DNA from: Neurospora tetrasperma FGSC 2508
Lineage: Eukaryota > Ascomycota > Sordariomycetes > Sordariales > Sordariaceae
Reading direction: 5' to 3'
Assembly: GCF_000213175.1 (NCBI RefSeq)
Contig: NW_009799179.1
Coordinates: 2,725,101-2,789,100, forward strand
DNA length: 64,000 bases
Made by a program: the position numbers and the translations under genes. Shown here piece after piece: positions 12,463 to 22,021 of the stretch. Numbering within the stretch: the first letter of the stretch is position 1; each line of letters begins with the position of its first letter. The notes under the pieces were generated by a model. The model was given only the letters and a program-made list of their open reading frames with translations, ran no database searches and was not told the origin of the DNA.

Positions 12463-14740
12463 GTAAGTTGGTATTCTATATAATACTTCCAGTTCAGCTT
12501 ATAATAAAGCTAAATCCTAAGCTACCTTATTGCCGGTTGTATTGAGATTGCTATCCTTCCGTGGCTTATAATTAGAAAGGGCGCTATTATCCTCTTTCTT
12601 ATAAAGAATTAAATTTCGGTCTTTTCGGGAGAAAAGTTAATAGCGTTATTTACCCCCCAGCTAACTATAGAGTCGAATTCGCACTAGGCTTTCTCTGTAA
12701 CCTCTTCGTTTAAAGCCCCTATAATTAATATTACACAATCGTCTACGTAGCCGAAATACTATGCTTTACTAGCCCTAAGGCGGTGTACGGGTTCTGTGTA
12801 TAGTAGGTAAATAACCAGCGACGCCGGCGATTCTTACGGGAGCCCGTATTGTAACCGGCGTATTAGGGTAGTTACATCCGGGTAGTAGACGTATATTCTA
12901 CGGTCTATTATAAAGGATTTAATTTAGCATATAATATAATCTGGCTAGTTTTATTCTTATAACTGTAGAACTAACTTATTTATTAAGATTGTATCGAAGG
13001 TACCCTTAATATTTATAGCGACTAGCGCAGCTACTAGTCCCCTATCGAATATATTTTTAATATTATAAATTAAAACTTCTATAATATTTATTATAAAACA
13101 TTTCAGTAGGGTTCTAGCCTATTGGGGGTTTAGAACACTATTAGAGACGGCTATCTACGTAATCTACCTACTAATTAGCCGCTTAATACTTTTACTTAAG
13201 TATAATAGTAATAAAATAGGCCGCTAGCCTTTTACAATCATTTGGTCTTTCCTTAGCTTCAGAATTATAATTACCTCCGCTTACCGGAAGACTTGCGAGT
13301 AGTAGCCCGTAGTGACGCAGCTTTAATAGAGCTATTGGACTATGTCCTTAATAGTTCCTTAGGAGGCTTTTAATATACGGATTATAATACTATTAGCGCC
13401 GGGGGAAGTATTACTTATATTGTAGAGGGTTTTATATATTTCGTCCTTATATATAATTATATTTTAGGGTAGGCGGCGCTACGGTACTATAGGCACCTAC
13501 CCGGTATTTAAATCCTAATCTTCACTATTCTTTTTTAGTAGTATTATATAGAAGGCTTCAGCCTTCTCTTTAGGGTTGATAATAGTCTAATTGTTTATAA
13601 TTAGCGAGGGGGCCTCTATTCGATTGCGGGGCCTATACTATATTATAATCCGGTAAATATTTTTATTAATTTTTTACTTTACAAATTAAATTATTGAAGA
13701 ATAATTATTTTACTTCCTTTATTACCCTTTTAAGTTTATACTATAGCGCTTCTACCTACTAAGGAAGAGGATAGGGGTTATTATAGTAATAATTCCGGAA
13801 TATTCTAAATATTTAAACGTACATTTTATTCTACTACTTTATATTCTTCTCGGGTCTTAATAACCTACAAATAATTTAGAGCACTTTTATAAATATATTA
13901 TAGAGGGCCTTAGTAAATTCGTCTAACCTCTCTAAGGAGTCTTCGCTTATAGGAATAAGTAGGATAAACCTTATAAGGAAGGAAATATTCTCTACGTACA
14001 ATTTAATAGCCTTAGGGTCTTTGCGTAGGATTAGGCGCCAGCGTAGCAGTTCTATTTGCCGAGTCGGTATATTGATAATATAGACTTAATAGTTAGAGCT
14101 ATAATCTAACTCCGGGGCAATTCTTATTAAGTATAGGGGAATATTCAAAAAGGTAAAATTAATTATATTACCCCGGCTATATATAAGAATATTAGGGACT
14201 ATTAGTAGATCTAGGCCGTACATTGTAATATATTTAATAATATATATAGTACCTTCTATAATATTAGTCCCGGGCTACTACGAATAGTATTTAGTATTAA
14301 AATCTCTAGTAAGAAGTATCTTCACCGCTGGTTACTACCGTTCGAGGGCTTCTAGCGTAGTAATATCATCCAATCGGCGGTAGATATTAATAAAAACTAC
14401 CCCTTAGGCCTTAATTTAGAGAATATTTTTAGTAGGCTTAATTATAAAGCCTCTAATTACTATATCCTTACGGACGTAGGTAGCTACCCGAGGGTAGGTG
14501 GCTGCCTTTTCTATTTATGTACGGATAGGGGTGTATAAAGTGTAAAGTAGGTGTCCAGGAATACCAAAACAGCCCTCGTACTACTATATTCTTAGTTCTT
14601 ATATTAGAATTATATCCGCTCTAACTTTACTAGCGGTTTGGAGTGCAATTTCGTACGTATCTCTTATTCGTACTATATTAGCCTAAAAAATACGAATTCT
14701 AGTTTAGTCCAGAATATTTAGGCTGTTGCGGGGGGGGCTG
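12463..14740 (-). mobile_element. LINE (non-LTR retrotransposon) fossil, endonuclease and reverse transcriptase segment
   Basis: On the minus strand, the region near 12860-12820 reads as the GLPQGSP-type motif of non-LTR reverse transcriptases (Q read as a stop, as RIP would produce), and 12760-12731 gives the FGYVDD active-site box. The order along the strand is correct. Upstream on the same strand (about 14710-13500) is where an apurinic-type endonuclease domain is expected, but it is too decayed to name residues. The LINE is interrupted at 12463 by the gypsy element and continues at 4172. The 5' edge near 14740 coincides with the abrupt end of AT-rich DNA. Many in-frame stops are consistent with RIP. 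Confidence 0.75.
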
Positions 14741-14750
14741 TATTGACTAT

Positions 14751-15170
14751 TTATAGACCGGCGGCCTTCCGGGAGGGCGTTTTGTGGCGGTTAGAACGGC
14801 GGATAGTTGAGTCCGAGGAGGAGTATTCGCTGAGTTGGGCTTTAATTATAGCTTCGTCGGCGGAGGGCTGGGTCTGGGCCGGGCTGTCGGAGTTTTTTGG
14901 GCCTGAGGGGGTAGAGCTGTAGTTGGGCATCTCTTTAGAGGAGGTAGCGGTCTCTTCCTGGCTGTTTGGGGGTGTTGGGCGTCTGTACTTCTTTGCAAAT
15001 AGCAAGCCCCCTTCCCTACGGATAGCCTTGCGCTGCTGGGGGGTTGGGCGGACGACGGTATCGCCCTGTCTCTTTGGCTTCAGCGGGCAGTTGTCGTGTG
15101 TCGAGTCAAGATGGACTGATGGTGTTGATGTTGGAGACGACTTCTCTGGAGGTCCGGGGGTGTGGTTCAT
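14751..15170 (-). CDS. Hypothetical 139-residue protein, possibly ORF1 remnant of the LINE
   Basis: An ATG-started frame of 139 codons in GC-rich DNA immediately upstream (same strand) of the LINE. The protein is Pro/Ser/Thr-rich and basic, with no membrane segment. The string TPQQRKAIRREG near the middle recalls the basic stretch before zinc knuckles in gag-like proteins, but no CCHC knuckle follows. The frame stays open upstream to 15320 without another ATG. Position and orientation fit an ORF1 preceding an endonuclease/RT ORF2, and its lack of RIP damage would then need explaining. It could equally be a chance frame. Low confidence. Confidence 0.3.
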   Translation of the reverse strand: MNHTPGPPEKSSPTSTPSVHLDSTHDNCPLKPKRQGDTVVRPTPQQRKAIRREGGLLFAKKYRRPTPPNSQEETATSSKEMPNYSSTPSGPKNSDSPAQTQPSADEAIIKAQLSEYSSSDSTIRRSNRHKTPSRKAAGL

Positions 15171-15320
15171 TGTTAGCGGTCGGGTGTTAGTGGTGAAAAT
15201 TGTTAGTGCGGCAGCCCCCCAAAAAGCAGCGCTACCAAATGGTGCCACCCGCCCGCTAGCTCGATGGAATTGAGGGCCGACGTCCGGACAACTCGACGCG
15301 ACACGGCAACACACGAGCAA

Positions 15321-16052
15321 CGAACTCGGAAAGTCTCCATGAACGAACTCCTTTCACCGTCGTTCTCGGTAGAACAGACTGCCCATCGTCCCGCCATCCC
15401 GGCCAACAAGTTCGAGCATGGGGTCCAAATCCACTCTATCGAACCTTCTACTCCAACGGATCATGCGCATTTCCCACCGCCGCCGTTGATCTTCCAACCT
15501 TGGGACGGAAGATGGGATGGGCAAGATATATACCACTACCTTACCTTACCTACGCAGTGACGGTCTGTCGAAACCATCTCCGTGGAATAACATCCAAATT
15601 AAGGAACATTCGGAGAATTTCTGATCTATAGAGGTAGCAATGCTCAATGGCGCGCCTTGCTCCTCGCATCCGCTGTAGGGACCTCGGAGGGAACGAGTCC
15701 GAGCCAGGACGGGAACAGCTCCAACGGCTGCCAACGGGGCCAAGCATCAGCTACACAGTGAGAAAAGGGGCCAGCTACAACCCAAGTCTTGGCCATACCT
15801 CCTCGAGAGGCATCTTGTTGCCGCTTGTTGCTGACTGCAACGGTGCATGGTCGTACTGTGCAAGGAGCATGGCCATCTCGTCAAGTCTGGTGTTCTTGCG
15901 GGACATCTGAGTGCTAACTTCAGCGAGGTAGCATCATAGAGGCAGGAACGGGTTCTAGATTTCGGATCCCTCCACAATCTTATGTGCTGTCATGGTCTTA
16001 CCATGGCTCCATGGCTCACGTGGCAGCGCGGCGCGCTTCCGTACCCAGCCGT
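15321..16052. other. Intergenic region between repeat DNA and cdt-1
   Basis: Normal GC content, no recognisable gene. Contains one TAGAGGTA motif (15629-15636) and leads into the cdt-1 promoter. Confidence 0.6.
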
Positions 16053-16092
16053 CTGGGGGTGACCCGGGGTGATCTGGGGTGACCTTCTGGGG
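16053..16092 (+). promoter_or_regulatory. Cluster of four CRE-1/CreA-type sites upstream of cdt-1
   Basis: Four SYGGRG matches in 40 bp: CTGGGG at 16053, CCGGGG at 16064, CTGGGG at 16074 and CTGGGG at 16087, within a degenerate direct repeat of the form GGGGTGA(C/T)C. SYGGRG is the established consensus of the ascomycete carbon catabolite repressor CreA/CRE-1. The cluster ends 285 bp before the start codon. Repression of cdt-1 through these sites is inference. Confidence 0.6.
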
Positions 16093-16377
16093 AACCTGGA
16101 GATGAGGGGGCAACGTTCGCGCCAACCCGAGTCCGACCATCTCACTCCATCCTCAAAAACATGATAAAGGATGATGCCGCCGCCGTTGCAACACCCTTCC
16201 CCTCTTGCTCCTCAGCCAGTCCCGTCTTCTCTTCATCGTGCCGAGTAAGAATTGCCATGGTCGTCCACTGCTGACCTGTCCTCAACCCCCCATCAACTTC
16301 CAGACGACACAGGAGAAGGGCCCAGCACGTCCAGATCAACACCCGTACCATCACCGACATCTTCGAAGACACCCAAC

Positions 16378-18258
16378 ATGTCGTCTCACGGCTCCCATGA
16401 CGGGGCCAGCACCGAGAAGCACCTTGCTACTCATGATATTGCGCCCACCCACGACACCATCAAAATAGTGTCCAAGGGCCATGGCCAGACAGCCACAAAG
16501 CCCGGTGCCCAAGAGAAGGAGGTCCGCAACGCCGCCCTGTTTGCGGCCATCAAGGAGTCCAACATCAAGCCCTGGAGCAAGGAGTCCATCCACCTCTACT
16601 TTGCCATCTTCGTCGCCTTTTGTTGTGCCTGCGCCAACGGTTACGATGGTTCACTAATGACCGGAATCATCGCTATGGATAAGTTCCAGAACCAATTCCA
16701 CACTGGTGACACTGGTCCGAAAGTCTCTGTCATCTTTTCTCTCTATACCGTGTAAGTCATTAGGTATTCAGCATTCACTCCTTTTTGGTTTTGGGCTTTT
16801 CTAACACCTCGAGTCTTCCAGTGGTGCTATGGTTGGAGCTCCCTTCGCTGCTATCCTCTCTGATCGTTTTGGCCGTAAGAAGGGCATGTTCATCGGTGGT
16901 ATCTTTATCATTGTCGGCTCCATTATTGTTGCTAGCTCCTCCAAGCTCGCTCAGTTTGTCGTTGGCCGCTTCGTTCTTGGCCTCGGTATCGCCATCATGA
17001 CCGTTGCTGCCCCGGCCTACTCCATCGAAATCGCCCCTCCTCACTGGCGCGGCCGTTGCACTGGCTTCTACAACTGCGGTTGGTTCGGAGGTTCGATTCC
17101 TGCCGCCTGCATCACTTATGGCTGCTACTTCATCAAGAGCAACTGGTCATGGCGTATCCCCTTGATCCTTCAGGCTTTCACGTGCCTTATCGTCATGTCC
17201 TCCGTCTTCTTCCTCCCAGAATCCCCTCGCTTCTTATTTGCCAACGGCCGCGACGCTGAGGCTGTTGCCTTCCTTGTCAAGTATCACGGCAACGGCGATC
17301 CCAATTCCAAGCTGGTGTTGCTCGAGACTGAGGAGATGAGGGACGGTATCAGGACCGACGGTGTCGACAAGGTCTGGTGGGATTACCGCCCGCTCTTCAT
17401 GACCCACAGCGGCCGCTGGCGCATGGCCCAGGTGCTCATGATCTCCATCTTTGGTCAGTTCTCCGGCAACGGTCTCGGTTACTTCAACACCGTCATCTTC
17501 AAGAACATTGGTGTCACCAGCACCTCCCAGCAGCTCGCCTACAATATTCTTAACTCCGTCATCTCCGCTATCGGTGCCTTGACCGCCGTCTCCATGACTG
17601 ACCGTATGCCCCGCCGCACGGTGCTCATTATCGGTACCTTCATGTGCGCCGCTGCTCTTGCCACCAACTCGGGTCTTTCGGCTACTCTTGACAAGCAGAC
17701 TCAAAGGGGCACGCAGATCAACCTGAACCAGGGTATGAACGAGCAGGATGCCAAGGACAACGCCTACCTCCACGTCGACAGCAACTACGCCAAGGGTGCC
17801 CTGGCCGCTTACTTCCTCTTCAACGTCATCTTCTCCTTCACCTACACTCCCCTCCAGGGTGTCATCCCCACCGAGGCTCTCGAGACCACCATCCGTGGCA
17901 AGGGTCTTGCCCTTTCCGGCTTCATTGTCAACGCCATGGGCTTCATCAACCAGTTCGCTGGCCCCATCGCTCTCCATAACATTGGCTACAAGTACATCTT
18001 TGTCTTTGTCGGCTGGGATCTTATCGAGACCGTCGCTTGGTACTTCTTTGGGTATGTTTTTAGTCTTCCTCTCTGTCAATATGCGTAAACAGCACACAGA
18101 TCGCTAACTCGTTCCACTGTAGTGTCGAATCCCAAGGGCGTACCCTCGAGCAGCTCGAATGGGTCTACGACCAGCCCAACCCCGTCAAGGCCTCCCTCAA
18201 AGTCGAAAAGGTCGTCGTCCAGGCCGACGGCCATGTATCCGAAGCTATCGTTGCTTAG
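16378..18258 (+). CDS. cdt-1: Cellodextrin transporter CDT-1 (MFS sugar porter)
   Basis: Spliced CDS of exons 16378-16751, 16822-18051 and 18123-18258, giving 579 residues. I recognise it as the Neurospora cellodextrin transporter CDT-1, a plasma-membrane proton-coupled importer of cellobiose and longer cellodextrins. Sugar-porter signatures are clear: NGYDGSL in the first membrane segment, DRFGRKKG (about 139-146) in the loop after segment 2, and PESPR (257-261) after segment 6. The family has 12 membrane segments. The hydrophilic N-terminus is about 70 residues. The start was chosen as the first in-frame ATG (context AACATGTCG); the frame is open further upstream but has no ATG. Introns are 70 and 71 bp and all junction phases agree. 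It lies 1.6 kb from the edge of RIP heterochromatin. A CRE-1-type site cluster is upstream. Confidence 0.95.
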
Positions 18259-19220
18259 ACAGGCGACAAGGAAGCGTCCGACCACCACAGCGATATTCCT
18301 TGCAGGTCTTTCAATAAGTCTCAAGTGCGCCCGTCCCAGCCCTATATAACATAGGAGGACGGTAAGGCATGTACAACATATCATAATGAGCGTCATGTTG
18401 TGATGGCTGCGGTTGGATTTAGCAAGCAAGCGTAATGTACTAATGAAATGTAATGTCTTTATTATTTCCACGATTACGTCTTCCTTCCTACTCTCGTGTT
18501 CGACATGTCGTGAATGACCGAAAGTACAGGTAGTTGGGTAGGTAGAGGTAGCTTCGGGCTTCCATTCAACCGGGCTCATTGATCATTAGGGTACACTTTC
18601 GACTCGAATTACGCAAACAGACGGGGAAATCATCCGAACGTAGACGATTTTCCACTTGAATAGAAGGGGCCCAGGAATATGTCAAGCGTGCCTCTATGGT
18701 CACTTACCTAGACAATAACAAACTTCAGACGTATAGGCAGCAACATCTATGCTGCCCCAATACGAGTCGTAAATTCATCTTCCAGTTGGTTACCACGCCA
18801 ACGGTCTGAACTTTGAAACTGTTGTCCGATCTTCTTAAGGCGGTAGCCTAGAGATGTATCTATTCGTTTGGTTTGCGAAGGCAGGCACGCCGACGCCAGC
18901 CCTTTGCCGGACCCTGCCCCGAGTGTCATAAAACTTTAAAATGTTTTCTTTATCTTCATCTTCTTCTTATCTTTTTTCTCTCCCCATCACCACCAGCGCA
19001 CCGCTTTCTCTCGCCGTCGTAAGTACCTCTGCTCTAAGCATACTAAGGTGCAGCTTGAGCATTATACCTAGCAAGCAAGTAGGTATTACTGACCACTAAT
19101 TAAGTGTATGCAACCAGACCAACGATCTCTTGCCGTGTTCAGTTCTTTTTTTGTGTTGTTTTCCAGCCTGGCAACACCACCACACCAAACCACCACACCA
19201 CCAACCCCACCCACAACACC
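18259..19220. other. Intergenic, cdt-1 3' end and upstream of the next gene
   Basis: Holds the cdt-1 3' untranslated region and one TAGAGGTA motif (18543-18550). The stretch 18950-19010 is pyrimidine-rich, as is common just upstream of Neurospora genes. No coding frame is convincing. Confidence 0.5.
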
Positions 19221-21312
19221 ATGGCACCTTGCGTTGCTAACGTTGGTTCCGCCGCTCGCGCGGGCGCGGCTCGCCAAGAAGCAGAAGAAGACGACGTCGT
19301 CGACACCGTCGAAGAAGTATGTGTACGCTATCTTACTTGAATTCGCTCCTTCTCCATATTCCTCTTTGTCGCTTTGCCTTTCTCTTTTCCCTCTTCCACT
19401 TGTTCTTTGGAAGTGAAGGGAAAGTCAACTTTGCCGCTCTTCTCTCATCACCACCGCCATCCTCTTATTTTTTTTCTACTCTCATCAGACCTCGCAATAC
19501 AGTTCACTAACCCTTATCTCCTTCATAGATGTATGGGCGCGCGGTTCGTGAGTATGAGGTAAGCAAGATACCTCTATACGTGATCGGGATTTGATATTGA
19601 GGTTCCCGCCAACACTACGTCCCCTTCCTTCACCTTTGCCTTTCTGCCTGTTGCGCTCCGACGAATCATCCTTTTGCGAGTATCGGAGCTGACGCCGCAG
19701 CATTGAAGCGAACCTTATCGCAAACACTGTCCTTGCCCGGAACATACCTCTAAACGCAGAAAAGGCTTGATGTGGTTATCTGCTGAATATCGTTACCTTC
19801 CTCGCACACAAAACACCCTTTCCTTCCTGTAACTTCACGGTTGTAGGTCTTTTACACATTGTTTGTTGATCCACGTCTTTCTTCATGTACCAGAGACCAC
19901 ATGCTCCCAGCACAGGGGCATGTACCTCATGCCCCTCTGACCCTGAATCGTCAAATAACGACAAATCGGCAATCGCCCTCCATCACACCAAAACTTCCAT
20001 CCTTTCAGAATTTCAATGTTTGCTAACCCTTTCATACTTCCCACAGGGACTGGGCACCTCTCGCATCTCCTCCGAGGCTACGAGCAGCGCTGCCCACAAC
20101 CTCCCTGTTAGCCCGCCCACCCTTTCCGTCCCTCCTCTCTCTGGGGACACCGTCGCGTCAGCCCAGGCGACGCAGCCCAACTCTTTCGTCTCGGGTGCTC
20201 ACGCGCCCGCAGCTCTTCCCTCGCTGGGTAGAGGACACGCTCTGACGTCCTCCTCGGGCCTCGCGCATGGTAGTGGCCTCGCGGCTGCTTACGCCACCTC
20301 TGCGGCCGTCCCGCCGCAGGAAGAGTCAGGCATGGAGACATGGAGGCGGTCACGAGTTGAGTTCGGGGTTGGCGGCGACTGGGGGTTGGAGATAATGGAG
20401 GGTGGAACGGCGCATGTCGTCCAGCACGTATGCGGGCCGCAGGCGAGCGTGGTGTATGTGCTTGATCGTAGCCAACAGGGTCAGGCAGAAGAAGGTTACG
20501 AAGAAGGAGAGGAAGAGGATGATAGCGAGAGGGGCAGGGATGTTGGCGTTGCTCTCACCAGCGTCGACGATGAGGTTGAGTTTGATGATGACGAGAGCAT
20601 GGGGGACCAGGCTACCGAGGAAGCGACCGCGCAAGTGGCTCGCGACCAACGTAGGAATCGACGCCTCGGGCGGGCCCATTTTACTTCCGAGGAGATTCAG
20701 TCCTTCCTCTCGCCCCCCGATCTCACACCTGAGGCCGCGGAGGCACCCTCCAATTCTCCTCCTCCCTCGCTCCCTGCTCCGTCTGCCACTGGCGCTCCGG
20801 CTTCGGTGGCAGCTCCCATTGTCCCAAGCTTGGGTTCACCGTTGACTTCGGCTGACTCCCAGGGCTTCCTTGCGGCCGCTCATCCGAGGGTTCCACCTGT
20901 GAGCCACGCTCCTGGTGTCGGCCCCTACCACATCAGCGAGCACGCTGCTCCAATCCGGGCAGTGGGTAATCAGGGGCTAGAAACAGTCCCGTATCAATCC
21001 GATGCGGGTCACCGTGCCGCCCTTTCTGACGACGAGGTGCCCCAGGTGCCTCGTCTGGTAGGAAGGTCCGGATTCGGATTACCCAGACACTTCACGTCGG
21101 GCAACTTCTTTGATCCTGCCGCTCGTAGTGGGCGTACGGATAAGGGAAGACCTTCGAGTCTTCCGGACGTCGACGTGAGCGAAGATGGGGGAAAGGGTGG
21201 TAAAGGGAAGAAGGATGTAGTGAAGAAGTCTCAGAGATTTTGGCCTTCTTTTACGGGACGGAAGGGTGGGAAAGGAAAGAAGAAGAAGGACAGGGACAAT
21301 GAGGCTGGATGA
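19221..21312 (+). CDS. Orphan low-complexity protein, 463 residues by the splice model
   Basis: Model: exons 19221-19316, 19529-19558 and 20047-21312, all joining in phase 0. Both introns have GTATGT or GTAAGC donors and a branch-like CTAAC shortly before the acceptor; the second intron is long (488 bp) and may hide another exon. The product starts MAPCVANVGSAARAG. It then has a Ser/Pro/Ala-rich region, an acidic block rich in Glu and Asp around 20495-20620, a second Pro/Ala-rich part, and a very basic tail with KGGKGKK and GKGKKKK repeats. I recognise no domain or targeting signal. Parts of the last exon recur, rearranged, at 43.2-44.1 kb. The strand opposite 20350-20679 carries its own ATG-started frame with a membrane-like segment, so the true coding strand there is not fully settled. 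Confidence 0.5.
20350..20679 (-). other. Antisense ATG-started frame with one membrane-like segment (109 codons)
   Basis: Lies codon-for-codon opposite the acidic block of the 19221-21312 gene. It starts at an ATG (20679) and encodes one strongly hydrophobic segment (IILFLSFFVTFFCLTLLA) followed by KHIHHAR. Its codons end mostly in C, as in Neurospora genes, but an aligned antisense of Glu/Asp/Ala/Gly codons gives that automatically. The same hydrophobic frame is kept in the plus-strand copy at 43.23-43.33 kb. It may be a shadow of the sense gene, or the real gene. Confidence 0.25.
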
Positions 21313-22021
21313 AAGGGATGTGTTGGTTTAGGGGGGGTTAGAGGGTGGTTGGGATTCCAAAAGTGTTGTCTGCGGAGTATGGGTTCCTCTTCGACTTACA
21401 CTCACGAAGCCCCAAGTGTGAGGAGTCGGTGGAGCGGTTTGGGATTGACGTTTGTGGTTTTGGTGTGGTCTGCAGGTGAATTTTTGCACTGGAAAGCGCT
21501 GGGTCTTTTTCCTTTTGGGTCGGTGGCGTGGCTGTACCGGGCTGGGGTTTCTTTTCTGATTACCGTATGATACCCCTGGGTCTTTTTCTTCCTGTTTTTC
21601 AACCTGACTTTATTCAAAGTTCTCTTGTTGGCACGGAAATAAGTCCGTCAGATGCTGACGCCAGGTCCTTGCTAACAAATCATCATGCTCCGCAATAGCG
21701 GCTTCGGGGCGATCGTGAGCATCTTGTCGTCCTAGTACGTGATGCTAGGTGTTCGAAAGAAGTACCCGAATCGTAACGGCCCTGGAAAACGTCCAGACCC
21801 GAGATCGCATGATTGGAATCGCTTAGAACCGACGCGAGAAAGAGAAAAAAAAGGAACCAATGAGCACAAAGCCAGCTTCACTAAAGCGGCGTGCACGAGA
21901 CGGACCCTGGAAACAGGAAAACCTGTAGTGCAACATTTTCTACCAGATCTAGACCCACCTCCAGAGGTATTCAACTGGAGGCGTATTCCTCTTCACCCAA
22001 CCTTTCGACCCCTTCACCAAC
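21313..22021. other. Convergent intergenic region
   Basis: Lies between two convergent genes. No supported feature beyond presumed 3' untranslated sequences. Confidence 0.5.

Noticed and set aside
1-14740. Short open frames in the AT-rich block, and the idea that it is mitochondrial or bacterial DNA
   Set aside because: The composition comes from transition-only decay of recognisable retrotransposons, and the LTR pair proves the point. The frames are chance.
17234-18097. Long minus-strand open frame (287 codons) within cdt-1
   Set aside because: It lies wholly antisense to the recognised transporter. Its Gly/Val/Glu/Asp-rich content is what an antisense reading of C-ending codons gives.
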